DNA of 37,726 bases from an uncultured cyanobacterium (GTDB lineage: Bacteria; Cyanobacteriota; Cyanobacteriia; CAKZMO01), in NCBI GenBank assembly GCA_937128595.1, contig CAKZMO010000185.1, forward strand, positions 1-37,726. The letters run 5' to 3'. Position 1 is the first letter of the stretch; each line of letters starts with the position of its first letter. Made by a program: the position numbers and the translations under genes. Below are positions 17,471 to 26,095 of this stretch, in pieces. A model generated the notes under the pieces. It did not search any database. It was given only the letters and a program-made list of their open reading frames with translations, and was not told the origin of the DNA.

Positions 17471-17875
17471 GTGAAAAAACGCATTACGCTTACCTTTCCA
17501 AAACGAACGGTTCATATGCCCGTAACCTATCGGCTAGCTAAAGATTTCAATGTGGCCGCCAACATCATTCGGGCACAGGTTACACCCAATCAGGTCGGGA
17601 CTCTGGTGGTCGAATTGCAAGGTGACATCGACCAAATTGATGCTGCCGTGGAATGGATGGAAACCCAAAACATTGAGGTATCTCAGGCAACCCACGAAAT
17701 TTTAATCGACGAAGAGGAGTGTGTTCACTGCGGCTTGTGTACGGGAGTTTGCCCGACTCAAGCGCTTTCTCTTAATCCTGAAACCTTTCGCCTCACCTTT
17801 ACGCGATCTCGTTGCATTGTCTGCGAACAGTGCATCCCAACTTGTCCTGTACAAGCTATCTCAACGAATCTATAG
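17471..17875 (+). CDS. NIL-domain 2x[4Fe-4S] ferredoxin
   Basis: From GTG 17471 the product is 134 residues; an upstream TTG at 17384 adds 29 residues with no family likeness. Residues 1-78 are a NIL domain (KKRITLTFPKRTVHMPVTYR, then NIIRAQVTPNQVGTLVVEL), an ACT-like fold also found on methionine ABC transporters, where it senses methionine. Residues 80-130 hold two cluster motifs, CVHCGLCTGVCP (Cys84, 87, 90, 94) and CIVCEQCIPTCP (Cys115, 118, 121, 125), so two [4Fe-4S] clusters are expected. In methanogens this family partners DUF39 in homocysteine synthesis, and a DUF39 gene is at 7682. Divergent from txlA-like, convergent with comEC. Confidence 0.92.
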   Translation: MKKRITLTFPKRTVHMPVTYRLAKDFNVAANIIRAQVTPNQVGTLVVELQGDIDQIDAAVEWMETQNIEVSQATHEILIDEEECVHCGLCTGVCPTQALSLNPETFRLTFTRSRCIVCEQCIPTCPVQAISTNL

Positions 17876-17921
17876 CCATCCAGGAACTCGTAGCTGTAGT
17901 TCGCTGTAAATTGAACAAGAG

Positions 17922-20276
17922 CTAGAGTCGAGAATCTGCAACCTGGCGATTTTGCACAAAACCTCGACGAGGTAGCCACTGCACCGCTCCATCCTGGTCA
18001 GTCCGATAAACCTGCGTTTTCAGGGTTCGAAGTGGATGATTTATATCCAAAACCGCTTTGTAATGAGGGGCGATCGCCGTCTGGGGAGCAATGTGTTGAA
18101 GCAGGTCTGCATCCAATTCGGTTCCAGGCCACCACAGCACGTCTGAAGACAACCACTGAGCCAGTTCGGGCTTCTCCTTCCAAAACCGATGCAATAACTC
18201 TGCTGAGCCAGAAGCAACCACCAACCAAGATTCATCTTCCACTACAAGCCGCAACACGCAGGGACTGTCGGACAAAAATTGTACTTGCTCCAACCCAAGC
18301 TGAATCTGCTGTCCGGGTTCAAACACTGCTGTTCGAAGGCGAGCCGGTTGAGACTGAGTCGCCACTGTCGTTTGGATACGCTGAGCAGATGAACGAGAGT
18401 AGAGCGTTTGAATCGGAACCGTTTGCACAATTTGCTCCCAGCCACTATCGACTGTCGCTACGGAAGGGGCGATCGCCCAAGTCAATTTTGCAATGCCTTG
18501 CTGTCGCAAAAAAGGGAGCACCGCGTATTCTGCATCCTGAACTGTGCCGTCATAGATCAGTCCTGTGTTGCCTCGATTCTGAACCACAATAGCAGGAGCA
18601 CGGTCGGCCGCTAACACCGTCACCTGAACCATTTGAGTTTGGGCATATCCAACGGGGATCACGACTAGAGCAAGCGCACCAAACCCGGCTATCCACCATA
18701 GTTTGCGATGACGAGTCTGCCACCAAATCAGTCCGTAGATGCTATACAGCAAGCCCACTTGCCAGAGTGCAATCGTCCCCGTTGTCAAAACGCTGCCAGG
18801 GAGACCATTGAAGAGGTTCACCAGTGACATCAAAACCCAGAGAGCAGGAGAGAGGCTCAACGTCACAATACTCGCTAGAAAAGGCGACGCTAGGGCGATC
18901 GCTGCACATCCCATGCCGCCAAGACTCAACAGCACGACAACAGGCGTCGCGATCGCATTTAGGACGATGCTGTACGTCGGCATTGTTCCGAAGACATAGA
19001 GCTGTAGGGGAACAGTCCACACATAAGCAGCGATGGGGATCGCCACTAGGGTCGCGATTCCAGTCGGTATCCAGTCGAGCCACTTCATAAGCACCGGGGT
19101 GGTGACGAGCAATCCCAATGTTGCTAAGAAACTGAGCTGAAATCCGAGATCCCAAATCCACATCGGGTTCCAGATCAGCATGAGGGTGGCGATCGCCACT
19201 AGCAACGCTACAGGTCGGGTCTTGCGCTCCAGACTCGCTCCGACCAAAGCTGCACCGCCCATCAAAGCCGCCCGGATAATGGAGGGCTGAACCCCTGTTA
19301 GTCCGATATACAGCAGCAGAGCCGAGATTCCTATCGCTAAACGAGGCTTGGCTGGCCAGGTTTTAGCAAAAGCCAGAACTGCTCCTAACAAAAGCGAGAC
19401 GTGGAATCCACTAGCCGCAATAGTATGAGCTAAACCCGCTTGATTAAACGCATCACGAATTTCGAAAGGCAAATCTACGGCATTTCGCCCCAACACCATT
19501 GCGCTCAGAAGAGAGCCTTCAGAGCTGCCCAGCGCAAGAATGAATGCGCCCACAATTCGATGTCGCAGTCGCCAAAATAGAGAGGGCGATCGCTCCTCCT
19601 GCACTTCTATCTCCTGACCACTTAGCCCTACAAATATGCCCTGCCGAGCCAGATATTGTTTGAAGTCGAAACCACCCGGATTTTGAGCAGGCTGAGGTTC
19701 ATACAGTCGGCCTTTGACCTTGAGTATTTGCCCTGGATACAGCTCCACATCAGCTTTTGAGAGTGGAATCGTAACATAGAGCTTGCCTGTTGGTTGAGGG
19801 GGCTGAGCCTGTTTTTGAGATTCTGATGTCTCTGGGCTGGACTCGACTGAGTCTGACGAGTGCGGTTCGCCAGATGTCTCGACTGGGCTTTTAGATGGAG
19901 CAACTTGCTCAACCTGTAGGTCGAACTTGAGTTTTTGATTGCGTGTCAGTCGAGGCTCATTGAGCAACTTGCCCCACACCTCAATCTCTGTGTCAGCATA
20001 TTTAGCTTGGAACCTGCTGATATCTGAATCGAGCGGATAAGGAACCCGCATCTCGCAGTAGAGGATGGCACAGCACCCAAATAATCCTGCAAGCAGCCAC
20101 AGTCTGACCTTTGAACCGACACGCCAGTATCGAGGAGCGATCGCCGCTGTGGCTCCTGCCAAAACCAGCATGATGAGAATGCTCACGGGTAGCCCCAAAA
20201 CCGTTTGGGGTAATCCCGTGAGCAACGCACCTAGAATGTAGGTCAGACAAAGGAGCAATAGTCCATTTGCCTTCAT
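17922..20276 (-). CDS. comEC: ComEC/Rec2 family DNA-uptake channel protein
   Basis: A 784-residue inner-membrane protein. The N-terminal domain (residues 30-220) includes an OB-like part with VKGRLYEPQPAQNPGGFDFK. The competence channel domain (about 235-520) has the signature GLAHTIAASGFHVSLLLG and many helices (GVQPSIIRAALMGGAALVGA). ComEC carries single-stranded DNA across the inner membrane during transformation. Two oddities: a polar insertion at about 127-163 (SSPETSESQKQAQPP), and a C-terminal metallo-beta-lactamase-like domain without its metal motif. Where relatives have DVGQGD and HxHxDH this protein has VLAADRAPAIVV and WAIAPSVATVDSG, so nuclease activity there is unlikely. Channel identity is strong; transformation ability is not shown. 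Confidence 0.92.
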   Translation of the reverse strand: MKANGLLLLCLTYILGALLTGLPQTVLGLPVSILIMLVLAGATAAIAPRYWRVGSKVRLWLLAGLFGCCAILYCEMRVPYPLDSDISRFQAKYADTEIEVWGKLLNEPRLTRNQKLKFDLQVEQVAPSKSPVETSGEPHSSDSVESSPETSESQKQAQPPQPTGKLYVTIPLSKADVELYPGQILKVKGRLYEPQPAQNPGGFDFKQYLARQGIFVGLSGQEIEVQEERSPSLFWRLRHRIVGAFILALGSSEGSLLSAMVLGRNAVDLPFEIRDAFNQAGLAHTIAASGFHVSLLLGAVLAFAKTWPAKPRLAIGISALLLYIGLTGVQPSIIRAALMGGAALVGASLERKTRPVALLVAIATLMLIWNPMWIWDLGFQLSFLATLGLLVTTPVLMKWLDWIPTGIATLVAIPIAAYVWTVPLQLYVFGTMPTYSIVLNAIATPVVVLLSLGGMGCAAIALASPFLASIVTLSLSPALWVLMSLVNLFNGLPGSVLTTGTIALWQVGLLYSIYGLIWWQTRHRKLWWIAGFGALALVVIPVGYAQTQMVQVTVLAADRAPAIVVQNRGNTGLIYDGTVQDAEYAVLPFLRQQGIAKLTWAIAPSVATVDSGWEQIVQTVPIQTLYSRSSAQRIQTTVATQSQPARLRTAVFEPGQQIQLGLEQVQFLSDSPCVLRLVVEDESWLVVASGSAELLHRFWKEKPELAQWLSSDVLWWPGTELDADLLQHIAPQTAIAPHYKAVLDINHPLRTLKTQVYRTDQDGAVQWLPRRGFVQNRQVADSRL

Positions 20277-20449
20277 TGTTTCAATGCACCCTGATGTTGA
20301 ATGATGTTGTTGAACACCTCAACTGCATTAAACTAAAGCAATTCATCAAATCAAATACGGATTCTACTCAAAAAATAGCGCCTTTCGCCGCAAGTTCAGG
20401 GATTTCTCGCTGTATCTAACGATGATTGTGACATTCCCAAGATTGCGGA

Positions 20450-20941
20450 TTAAATTGCCAGACCTAACTTGAGCCCAAAGAGAGCGTGTAAAAACATGAC
20501 GCACAGAGCAGCACTGCCTAAATAGGCATGGGCGCTACGGAATCCAGGATTCGCTTTGCCAAAGCCAAAGGTGGCGATCGCTCCATTTGCAGCCAGCAAA
20601 ATTAGCACTACGGAACCTGTCCAAAAATGAGGGCTATTGAGAATCGGCTGACCCTGCATCACCAGAGATAAAAGACCTCCGGTGTATCCCAATGCAATAA
20701 AAGTCGTCATCAGAGGAGCCATGACTTTATGATCCTTTCGGCTTTTGACAACAGCTTCACCGCCTCCTAATTTACGGATGCGCCATCCGGTCAGTCCTAC
20801 AAAGCTGCCCATCACAAAGACCACAATCCCCATCATGAGAGGATGCCCCCAATGGACAATAGGTTCTGGCGTTCCCAAAGAACCAAAAGCGTTGGCAATG
20901 GGTTCTAGAAATTCTCTTAATTGTTCTCCGACTTGTGACAC
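20450..20941 (-). CDS. DUF4079 membrane protein
   Basis: A 163-residue protein with four hydrophobic helices: MGIVVFVMGSFVGLTGW, PLMTTFIALGYTGGLLSL, SVVLILLAANGAIATFGF and SAALCVMFLHALFGLKLGL. It matches the DUF4079 family common in cyanobacteria and plastids, with no firm function. Histidines lie at or near helix ends (VHWGHPL, KDHKVM, SPHFW, RSAHAYL, FLHALFG), a layout like di-haem cytochrome b561 or ferric-reductase-type proteins, so haem binding is possible but not shown. The start is a GTG with AAGGAG about 10 bases before it. It is divergent from the dehydrogenase at 21185 and 173 bases upstream of comEC. Confidence 0.85.
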   Translation of the reverse strand: MSQVGEQLREFLEPIANAFGSLGTPEPIVHWGHPLMMGIVVFVMGSFVGLTGWRIRKLGGGEAVVKSRKDHKVMAPLMTTFIALGYTGGLLSLVMQGQPILNSPHFWTGSVVLILLAANGAIATFGFGKANPGFRSAHAYLGSAALCVMFLHALFGLKLGLAI

Positions 20942-21059
20942 GACTGATACGCTCCTTGCCCTAACCGCTTTGTTTGCGAAGTATTAAGCACATTGTAAAG
21001 GAACCTTTCACAGCAATCATGATCTAGCATGTTTGGGTGAAGAGACTTTGCTGAGTTCC

Positions 21060-21085
21060 CAAAAGCCCAGCGCCCTAGGCTTTTG
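21060..21085. other. Stem-loop in divergent promoter region
   Basis: CAAAAGCC (21060-21067) and GGCTTTTG (21078-21085) pair perfectly with a 10-base loop; outside them TCCC and GGGA can also pair after a short bulge. It lies between two divergent genes, so an operator or leader hairpin is more likely than a terminator. Confidence 0.4.
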
Positions 21086-21184
21086 AATACTGGGATCTTT
21101 GGCGTCTTTAAATCGACCTTTGAGACAAACTAGATCTGAGACATACCCATCCAATATGCGCCCGTTAATACAGCTTTATCGCCT

Positions 21185-22603
21185 ATGCAATTTCTGACCA
21201 AACCATTCGCCAGACTGCTGATTGTTGGAGGATGTATAGGGGCGATCGCCGGCTGCACATCTCCTTCAGAAGCTCCCCCTCTAGAAAGTACCGTCAGCAC
21301 TGACGCCTCTGAAACGGAACAGGCCACTAGCGTTTCTCAGAAAGAAAACGCCCAGTCTGAGCAATCCCTATTGCTTCCGCCTGCTGAAAGCCGAGTTGCT
21401 ACAGAAACGTTAACTCCTCAGCCTATTCGCATTACTCCAGACGATTTGCCGCCTCCTTTTGCGACTCCGAGTGCTTCAATGTCACCTTCCGTCATTGACA
21501 TTCCCGAAAATCCGGTACTCCAGGTTCCAGAAGGATTTACGGTCAACGTGTTTGCAGAAGATCTGGATCGTCCTCGCTGGCTAGCTCTAACGCCCACAGG
21601 AGACGTGCTCGTCACAGAAACTCGCCAAAATCGCATTCGACTGCTCAGAGACACAGACGGAGATGGAGTCGCAGACGATCGCCAAACCTTTGCCGACAGC
21701 AGCAATGGCCTCAACATCCCCTTTGGCATGGCCTTTGTCGAAAATTTCTTCTTCTTGGGCAATACCGATGCGGTACTGCGGTTCCCCTACAGTTCCAGCC
21801 AAAACCAACTTCAGGGTCGGGGCGAAAAAATTATGGCTTTGCCTGGAGGGGGGTACAACCAGCACTGGACTCGCAATGTCATTCCTAGTGCCGACGGACA
21901 GCATCTCTATGTCTCTGTGGGCTCTCGCTCTAACGTCAGCGAAGAACCACTGCCCCGCGCTTCGGTACAACAAGTGGACCTCGCAGGCTCTAATCAGACG
22001 ACAGTAGCATGGGGACTGCGAAACCCAGTCGGGTTAGATATTCATCCCGAAACCGGAGAACTCTATACCACCGTCAACGAGCGAGATGGGATGGGCAACG
22101 ACCTCGTCCCCGATTATCTCGCCCACCTTCAATCAGGAGAGTTCTACGGCTGGCCCTATGCATACATCAAGCCCGATTTCCTCGATCCTCGGCAGATGGC
22201 GGGCGATCGCAGCCGTAACCCTGACCTCGCGGCCCAAACCCACACTCCAGACGTCCTCTTTCAGGCTCACTCTGCCGCTTTAGGTCTCCAGTTTTACGAC
22301 GGCAGCACTTTTCCAGACCGATATCAAAACGGTGCCTTTGTAGCGTTTCGTGGCTCCTGGAACCGTAACCCAGGAACAGGATACAAACTTGTGTTTGTCC
22401 CCTTTGATGAGACAGGCCGTCCCTTAGGACACTACGAAGATTTTCTGACAGGTTTTTTGCTCGATCCGGCTGGCCCCACCGCATGGGGCAGACCCGTGGG
22501 ACTATTAGTGCTCCCAGATGGTAGCCTTTTGTTCACCGAGGAAATGAATCAGCGTATCTATCGAATTCAATACCATGGAGAGACCCACGAAGCCGACAGT
22601 TAG
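21185..22603 (+). CDS. Sorbosone dehydrogenase-type PQQ beta-propeller lipoprotein
   Basis: A 472-residue exported protein. The signal ends in a lipobox, IGAIAGC, so Cys24 should be lipidated. Residues 30-105 are a low-complexity linker. From about 110 there is a six-bladed propeller of the soluble glucose/sorbosone dehydrogenase family: GFTVNVFAEDLDRPRWLALT, a calcium-type loop DTDGDGVADD, the conserved His in GGGYNQHWTRNV, WGLRNPVGLDIHPETGELY and GEFYGWPYAY. Family members oxidise sugars using PQQ, but many bacterial homologues have no proven substrate. No PQQ synthesis gene is in the window, so the cofactor would have to be scavenged or made elsewhere. Monocistronic by position. Confidence 0.92.
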   Translation: MQFLTKPFARLLIVGGCIGAIAGCTSPSEAPPLESTVSTDASETEQATSVSQKENAQSEQSLLLPPAESRVATETLTPQPIRITPDDLPPPFATPSASMSPSVIDIPENPVLQVPEGFTVNVFAEDLDRPRWLALTPTGDVLVTETRQNRIRLLRDTDGDGVADDRQTFADSSNGLNIPFGMAFVENFFFLGNTDAVLRFPYSSSQNQLQGRGEKIMALPGGGYNQHWTRNVIPSADGQHLYVSVGSRSNVSEEPLPRASVQQVDLAGSNQTTVAWGLRNPVGLDIHPETGELYTTVNERDGMGNDLVPDYLAHLQSGEFYGWPYAYIKPDFLDPRQMAGDRSRNPDLAAQTHTPDVLFQAHSAALGLQFYDGSTFPDRYQNGAFVAFRGSWNRNPGTGYKLVFVPFDETGRPLGHYEDFLTGFLLDPAGPTAWGRPVGLLVLPDGSLLFTEEMNQRIYRIQYHGETHEADS

Positions 22604-22992
22604 AGATGCGGATAGGGCAACGTGGCGATCGCCCATTCGCAGTAGAGAAGTCGGTCTGCTCAAAGCTATTCTTCAGAAACATTTGAAATTTGTCACGTTC
22701 TCATCAAGGGTCTCCGAAAAGTCGGTAGACTGAAGGCGTTTTGATTGATTTCGTCTTTGGCAGATATCTTCGACAAATAGACATCAAGCCTTTGAGACCC
22801 ATCTTGGCTCACCTAATCGTCGAAGACAGGACAAGCCAAAAGTGTTTAAGAAACATGCACAGCGCATCCGTTTCTAGAGAATGAATTTTTTATCTCGATG
22901 ATTGTGATGCCAAGTCGAATCACTCGATCAGAAAAAGCATTCGGGCAGAAAAATATTTGGGATATCCCAAGCAAGATTTGGAGGTAACGAAT
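22604..22992. other. Intergenic, no gene seen
   Basis: 389 bases between two plus-strand genes. One HIP1 site is present. No RNA gene, repeat or strong hairpin is evident. The last 15 bases hold the GGAGG ribosome site of the lipoprotein gene at 22993. Confidence 0.5.
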
Positions 22993-23487
22993 TTGAAGAG
23001 AATCAGCGCTAGGTCGTTTGCACATACATCAGCCAAGTCTCAACGCAGGCCATCTCGCCGCATCAGAGCCGGGTTTGTTGTTGTTTCTGCCATTGGATTC
23101 ATTATGGGCTGTAGCGAAGGCAAAGTTGCTCAATGCAATCGCTTGATTGAGATTGCCAATCAAGCAGCAATGGAAGTCGAATCGGTGACGCAGTCTGCCA
23201 GTGCCGAAGATACGGAAGCTTTTCGCACCGTAGCTAGAACGGCAGATCAGGCGGCTGAAAACTTAGAATCCATTGACCTATCAGACTCTACCTTAGAAGA
23301 CTTCAAACAGCGGTTCATCACGCTCTACGTTGAGACCAGTGCGGCAACCCAATCTCTTGTTGATGCAGTTGAGCAGCAAAACCCGCAGGAAGCGACAGAT
23401 GCCTACAACCGCCTCCAGTCTGCGACTCAGCAAGAAGGTCCCCTAGTGGATGAAGTCAACAGCTACTGCCAAGGTGGCGAAACCTAA
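22993..23487 (+). CDS. Small predicted lipoprotein, helical
   Basis: A 164-residue protein from TTG 22993, chosen because GGAGG sits 7 bases before it; an upstream TTG at 22957 has no such site. A basic N-terminus (SQRRPSRRIRAG) leads to a hydrophobic stretch and a lipobox-like GFIMGC, so the mature protein may start at the Cys in CSEGK and be membrane anchored. The rest is helical and acidic, rich in Ala, Glu and Gln, with a heptad-like pattern (TVARTADQAAENLESIDLSD), and two further cysteines (AQCNRL, NSYCQGG) that could form a disulfide. I do not recognise a family with certainty. It is convergent with the large membrane protein downstream, leaving 42 bases between stops. Confidence 0.75.
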   Translation: MKRISARSFAHTSAKSQRRPSRRIRAGFVVVSAIGFIMGCSEGKVAQCNRLIEIANQAAMEVESVTQSASAEDTEAFRTVARTADQAAENLESIDLSDSTLEDFKQRFITLYVETSAATQSLVDAVEQQNPQEATDAYNRLQSATQQEGPLVDEVNSYCQGGET

Positions 23488-23529
23488 TCGTCAAGAATGG
23501 GTTGATTCAAGGATTGATGACCTAGAGGA

Positions 23530-25680
23530 TTACATCTGAGACTCCGTACCGGATTCGGTATTTCGGGGAGTCTCAGTTCCTCCTGGGTTGAGAAGCGATC
23601 GCCACTCTCGCAGCTGGAGCTGAGCTGGCGCAAACGCAGTCGTTTGAGGAGGAATCATCTCTGCAACAGTGATAGCGCGTCGGATATCTCGTGCAGCCTC
23701 GTTTTGAGCAATTCTTAACAGTGCTTCGCTCCACTGGTTAATATAGCGGTCGGCCTCAGAACGCTGAGGAGAATTTCGGGCAATCTGATTTGCAACTCGA
23801 ATCGCTGACGCAAGGGCTGAGGGCGTTCCCAGACTCGCCGTGCTGGTTGCTTGCTGAAGCTGTGCTCGGGCTTGCTGTGCTTGAGCTGACTGGTTAATCT
23901 GCCGCCGCCAGTTGCGAATATTGGTTTGAGCTTCCTCGTAAAGTGCCCGTCCTGACCCAATCCGTTCGGCAACGGCGATCGTCTGTTGTAAATTCCCAGA
24001 TTGAGCAATTTGGTTCGCTTCATTCAGGGTAGGCCGATCTTGAATTCGCTCCACCTGAGCTGTCCAGTTGCGGATCTGGCGACGGGCTTCGCTGTGCAAA
24101 GGTCGATTTTCGCCGATGCGTCGAGCCTCCGAAATCGCAGCTTGCAGTGAAAAGACATCGCCTCGGCTTGCCAATTCTTCAGCCCGATTGAGTACAGGCC
24201 GATCTTCCATTGTGTAAACTCGATTGAGCCACTCGTTGACAAGTCGCTGGGCTTCTGCAGACCGAGGATTGCTGTTCGGAACCAGCTTCGCTTCGGCGAT
24301 CGCCTCCCTCAACGCTTCAACCGTTCCAGGAGCAGCCATTGCCCGTGCCGTGTCAAGCCGCCGCAAATCTTGGACTTCAAGCTGCCAACGACGAGCAAGC
24401 TGCTGAGCTTTGTTGTAGAGCGGACGACTAGGAGGCAACCCGTCCGCCAGAATGATCGCGGATTCTAAGTCCGAAACTGTCCCAGATTGAGCCCGCTTAA
24501 CTGCGATCGCTAACTCTCGCAAATCATCGGCCTGAGCCTGATATTCAGTACTTGGCGGCAACCGATCCGCAATTTTGGAAACACTATCGACTTCACCTCG
24601 ATCGAGGGCAGCTTTGCCTTGCTCCAACACGTCATCCCAAAGTTCAACTAGGAGCCGTCGAGCAGCAGTATAAAGGAGGCTATCTTCTTCAATCGTTTCG
24701 ACCTTCTCGATGGCCTCCAGCAAGTTGTTCAGTCCTCCCCGTTGAGATAGACTTCGAGCCTCTGCCAGCCTTGCGCTAATTTCACGAGAGGTCTCAATCA
24801 AGTCATTGAGCTGTTTGTGTTTGACAGTAGCCCAATACTCGTTGCCAATATCGAGCAGTCCCACAGCAATGGAAAAGGCTTTTCGCATGTCATCAGATTT
24901 AATTGCCGATTCTGCCTCCGCATACATGTCTTCCGCCTTAGACCAAACAGACTGCCACTGATCAATGCGGTCTTCGACCTGCTCGTGTGCCGCTCCCTGA
25001 ACGGGAATTTTCTCTGCCATTTCTACGGCATTTCCCAGTTCACCCCGCTGAAATTCGGCTTCAGCGAGTTCGAGAATCTGAAAAGACCAGTCATCGATTA
25101 ATGCATCCGCATCAGGACGCATCGGGTGGTCAGACGGCAAGCCATCGACGAGGTCAATTGCCGTCAGCAAGTCATCCACGGTCTTCTTGTTGGCTGCTAA
25201 TTCTGCACAGTAAACTCGCAGGGAAGCAGAAGCCGTTGGCCAGAAAATCGAAGGACAGTTTGGCAGCGCTGGAATTTTGTAGAGCAGCGCAAACGAAAAT
25301 CCTGAGACTCCCCCCAAGACGGCGATCGCAAAAGTAGTCCAAAAGATCCAGCTTTTGAAAATACCACCCTTCTTGCGAGGCGGTGGGGAATCGGGTTTTA
25401 GGTCGTCGTGATGACGCGGCTGAGTCGATGCCGGACTGCCACCGGAAGCTTTGCCAGAAACGCCCATCGATGCCGCGTAGGCGTATGGGTCGGTAGGCAC
25501 CTTGGGCTGAGGATACTTGGGGCTGAAAAACCCCTCTTCACTCGATGGCTGAGACTGGCGATTGGAGGAGCGCGATTGCGGCTTGCCGTCCGTCTTCCGT
25601 TGAAAAGCGCGTCCTCGTTTTTGAGGAGGACGCGACGACGAACGCCGCGAACGCTTTGAGAATCCACGCTGATCAGCCAT
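23530..25680 (-). CDS. Large single-pass membrane protein with helical repeats
   Basis: 716 residues from ATG 25680 (ATG 25701 adds seven). Residues 1-105 are basic, Arg/Ser/Pro-rich and disordered (RSRRSSSRPPQKRGRAF). One membrane helix follows at about 110-134 (WIFWTTFAIAVLGGVSGFSF). The rest is a series of helical repeats of roughly 60-70 residues, each with the pattern A-x2-G-x4-L-x2-AI-x2-A-x2-I ... PLYxEAxxxIxxW, for example GNLQQTIAVAERIGSGRALY followed by EEAQTNIRNWRRQ. Cys142 and Cys158 just outside the helix could pair, suggesting the repeats face the periplasm or lumen. TPR-like scaffolding is the best guess. The family occurs in cyanobacteria, function unknown to me. Confidence 0.8.
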   Translation of the reverse strand: MADQRGFSKRSRRSSSRPPQKRGRAFQRKTDGKPQSRSSNRQSQPSSEEGFFSPKYPQPKVPTDPYAYAASMGVSGKASGGSPASTQPRHHDDLKPDSPPPRKKGGIFKSWIFWTTFAIAVLGGVSGFSFALLYKIPALPNCPSIFWPTASASLRVYCAELAANKKTVDDLLTAIDLVDGLPSDHPMRPDADALIDDWSFQILELAEAEFQRGELGNAVEMAEKIPVQGAAHEQVEDRIDQWQSVWSKAEDMYAEAESAIKSDDMRKAFSIAVGLLDIGNEYWATVKHKQLNDLIETSREISARLAEARSLSQRGGLNNLLEAIEKVETIEEDSLLYTAARRLLVELWDDVLEQGKAALDRGEVDSVSKIADRLPPSTEYQAQADDLRELAIAVKRAQSGTVSDLESAIILADGLPPSRPLYNKAQQLARRWQLEVQDLRRLDTARAMAAPGTVEALREAIAEAKLVPNSNPRSAEAQRLVNEWLNRVYTMEDRPVLNRAEELASRGDVFSLQAAISEARRIGENRPLHSEARRQIRNWTAQVERIQDRPTLNEANQIAQSGNLQQTIAVAERIGSGRALYEEAQTNIRNWRRQINQSAQAQQARAQLQQATSTASLGTPSALASAIRVANQIARNSPQRSEADRYINQWSEALLRIAQNEAARDIRRAITVAEMIPPQTTAFAPAQLQLREWRSLLNPGGTETPRNTESGTESQM

Positions 25681-25854
25681 ATTATCTCGTTCGGAATTCA
25701 TTGCAATAGAGCTAGCAACGGACGCCAGCGCGTTTCAGAAACACAGGATAGAGCTCCCCATAGCCTACCAATTACCCAGGCAATATAACACCATGCAAGA
25801 ATTTACGCCTAGATCCTGACATATTGAGACAGGTTGATGCAGGAGATTTTCAAG

Positions 25855-25948
25855 TATAGCTACAGCCATTAGCCTTAGGACGTTTTTGTGTCCGCGCAGT
25901 GCGCGGACACAAAAACGTCTATGTCCTAAATAAGCTGACTACAGCTAT
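25855..25948 (+). repeat. Foldback repeat, type 1, copy B
   Basis: It starts TATAGCTACAGCC and ends GCTGACTACAGCTAT. The central hairpin is a perfect 19-bp inverted repeat, GACGTTTTTGTGTCCGCGC (25879-25897) with its complement at 25901-25919, loop AGT. The right half TATGTCCTAAATAAGCTGAC is identical to copy C at 34055-34140. It abuts the type 2 element at 25949. Confidence 0.92.
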
Positions 25949-26050
25949 GTGGTGCTACGCGCTGATATAAAACCAATAGTTGATGGAGAAGCCGCGCGGT
26001 GCGCGGCTTCTCCATCAATATCTGTCCTAACCTATCTGCGCACTGCTATA
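25949..26050 (+). repeat. Foldback repeat, type 2, complete copy
   Basis: The central perfect 18-bp hairpin is TTGATGGAGAAGCCGCGC (25980-25997) with its complement at 26001-26018, loop GGT. The left flank GTGCTACGCGCTGATATAAA is shared with the copy cut at the window start. The right end TGTCCTAACCTATCTGCGCA then CTGCTATA keeps the spacing TGTCCTAA-N5-CTG-N6-GCTAT of the type 1 elements, so both types look related. Confidence 0.9.
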
Positions 26051-26095
26051 TCACCCAAGAAAAAAAGTGCAGGAGACTTTATCTTACTCAGGTTG

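Larger units (their letters stand above)
25681..26095. other. Intergenic filled mostly by two foldback repeats
   Basis: 415 bases between two minus-strand genes. About half is taken up by the two abutting foldback repeats at 25855-26050. No gene is supported. Confidence 0.6.
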
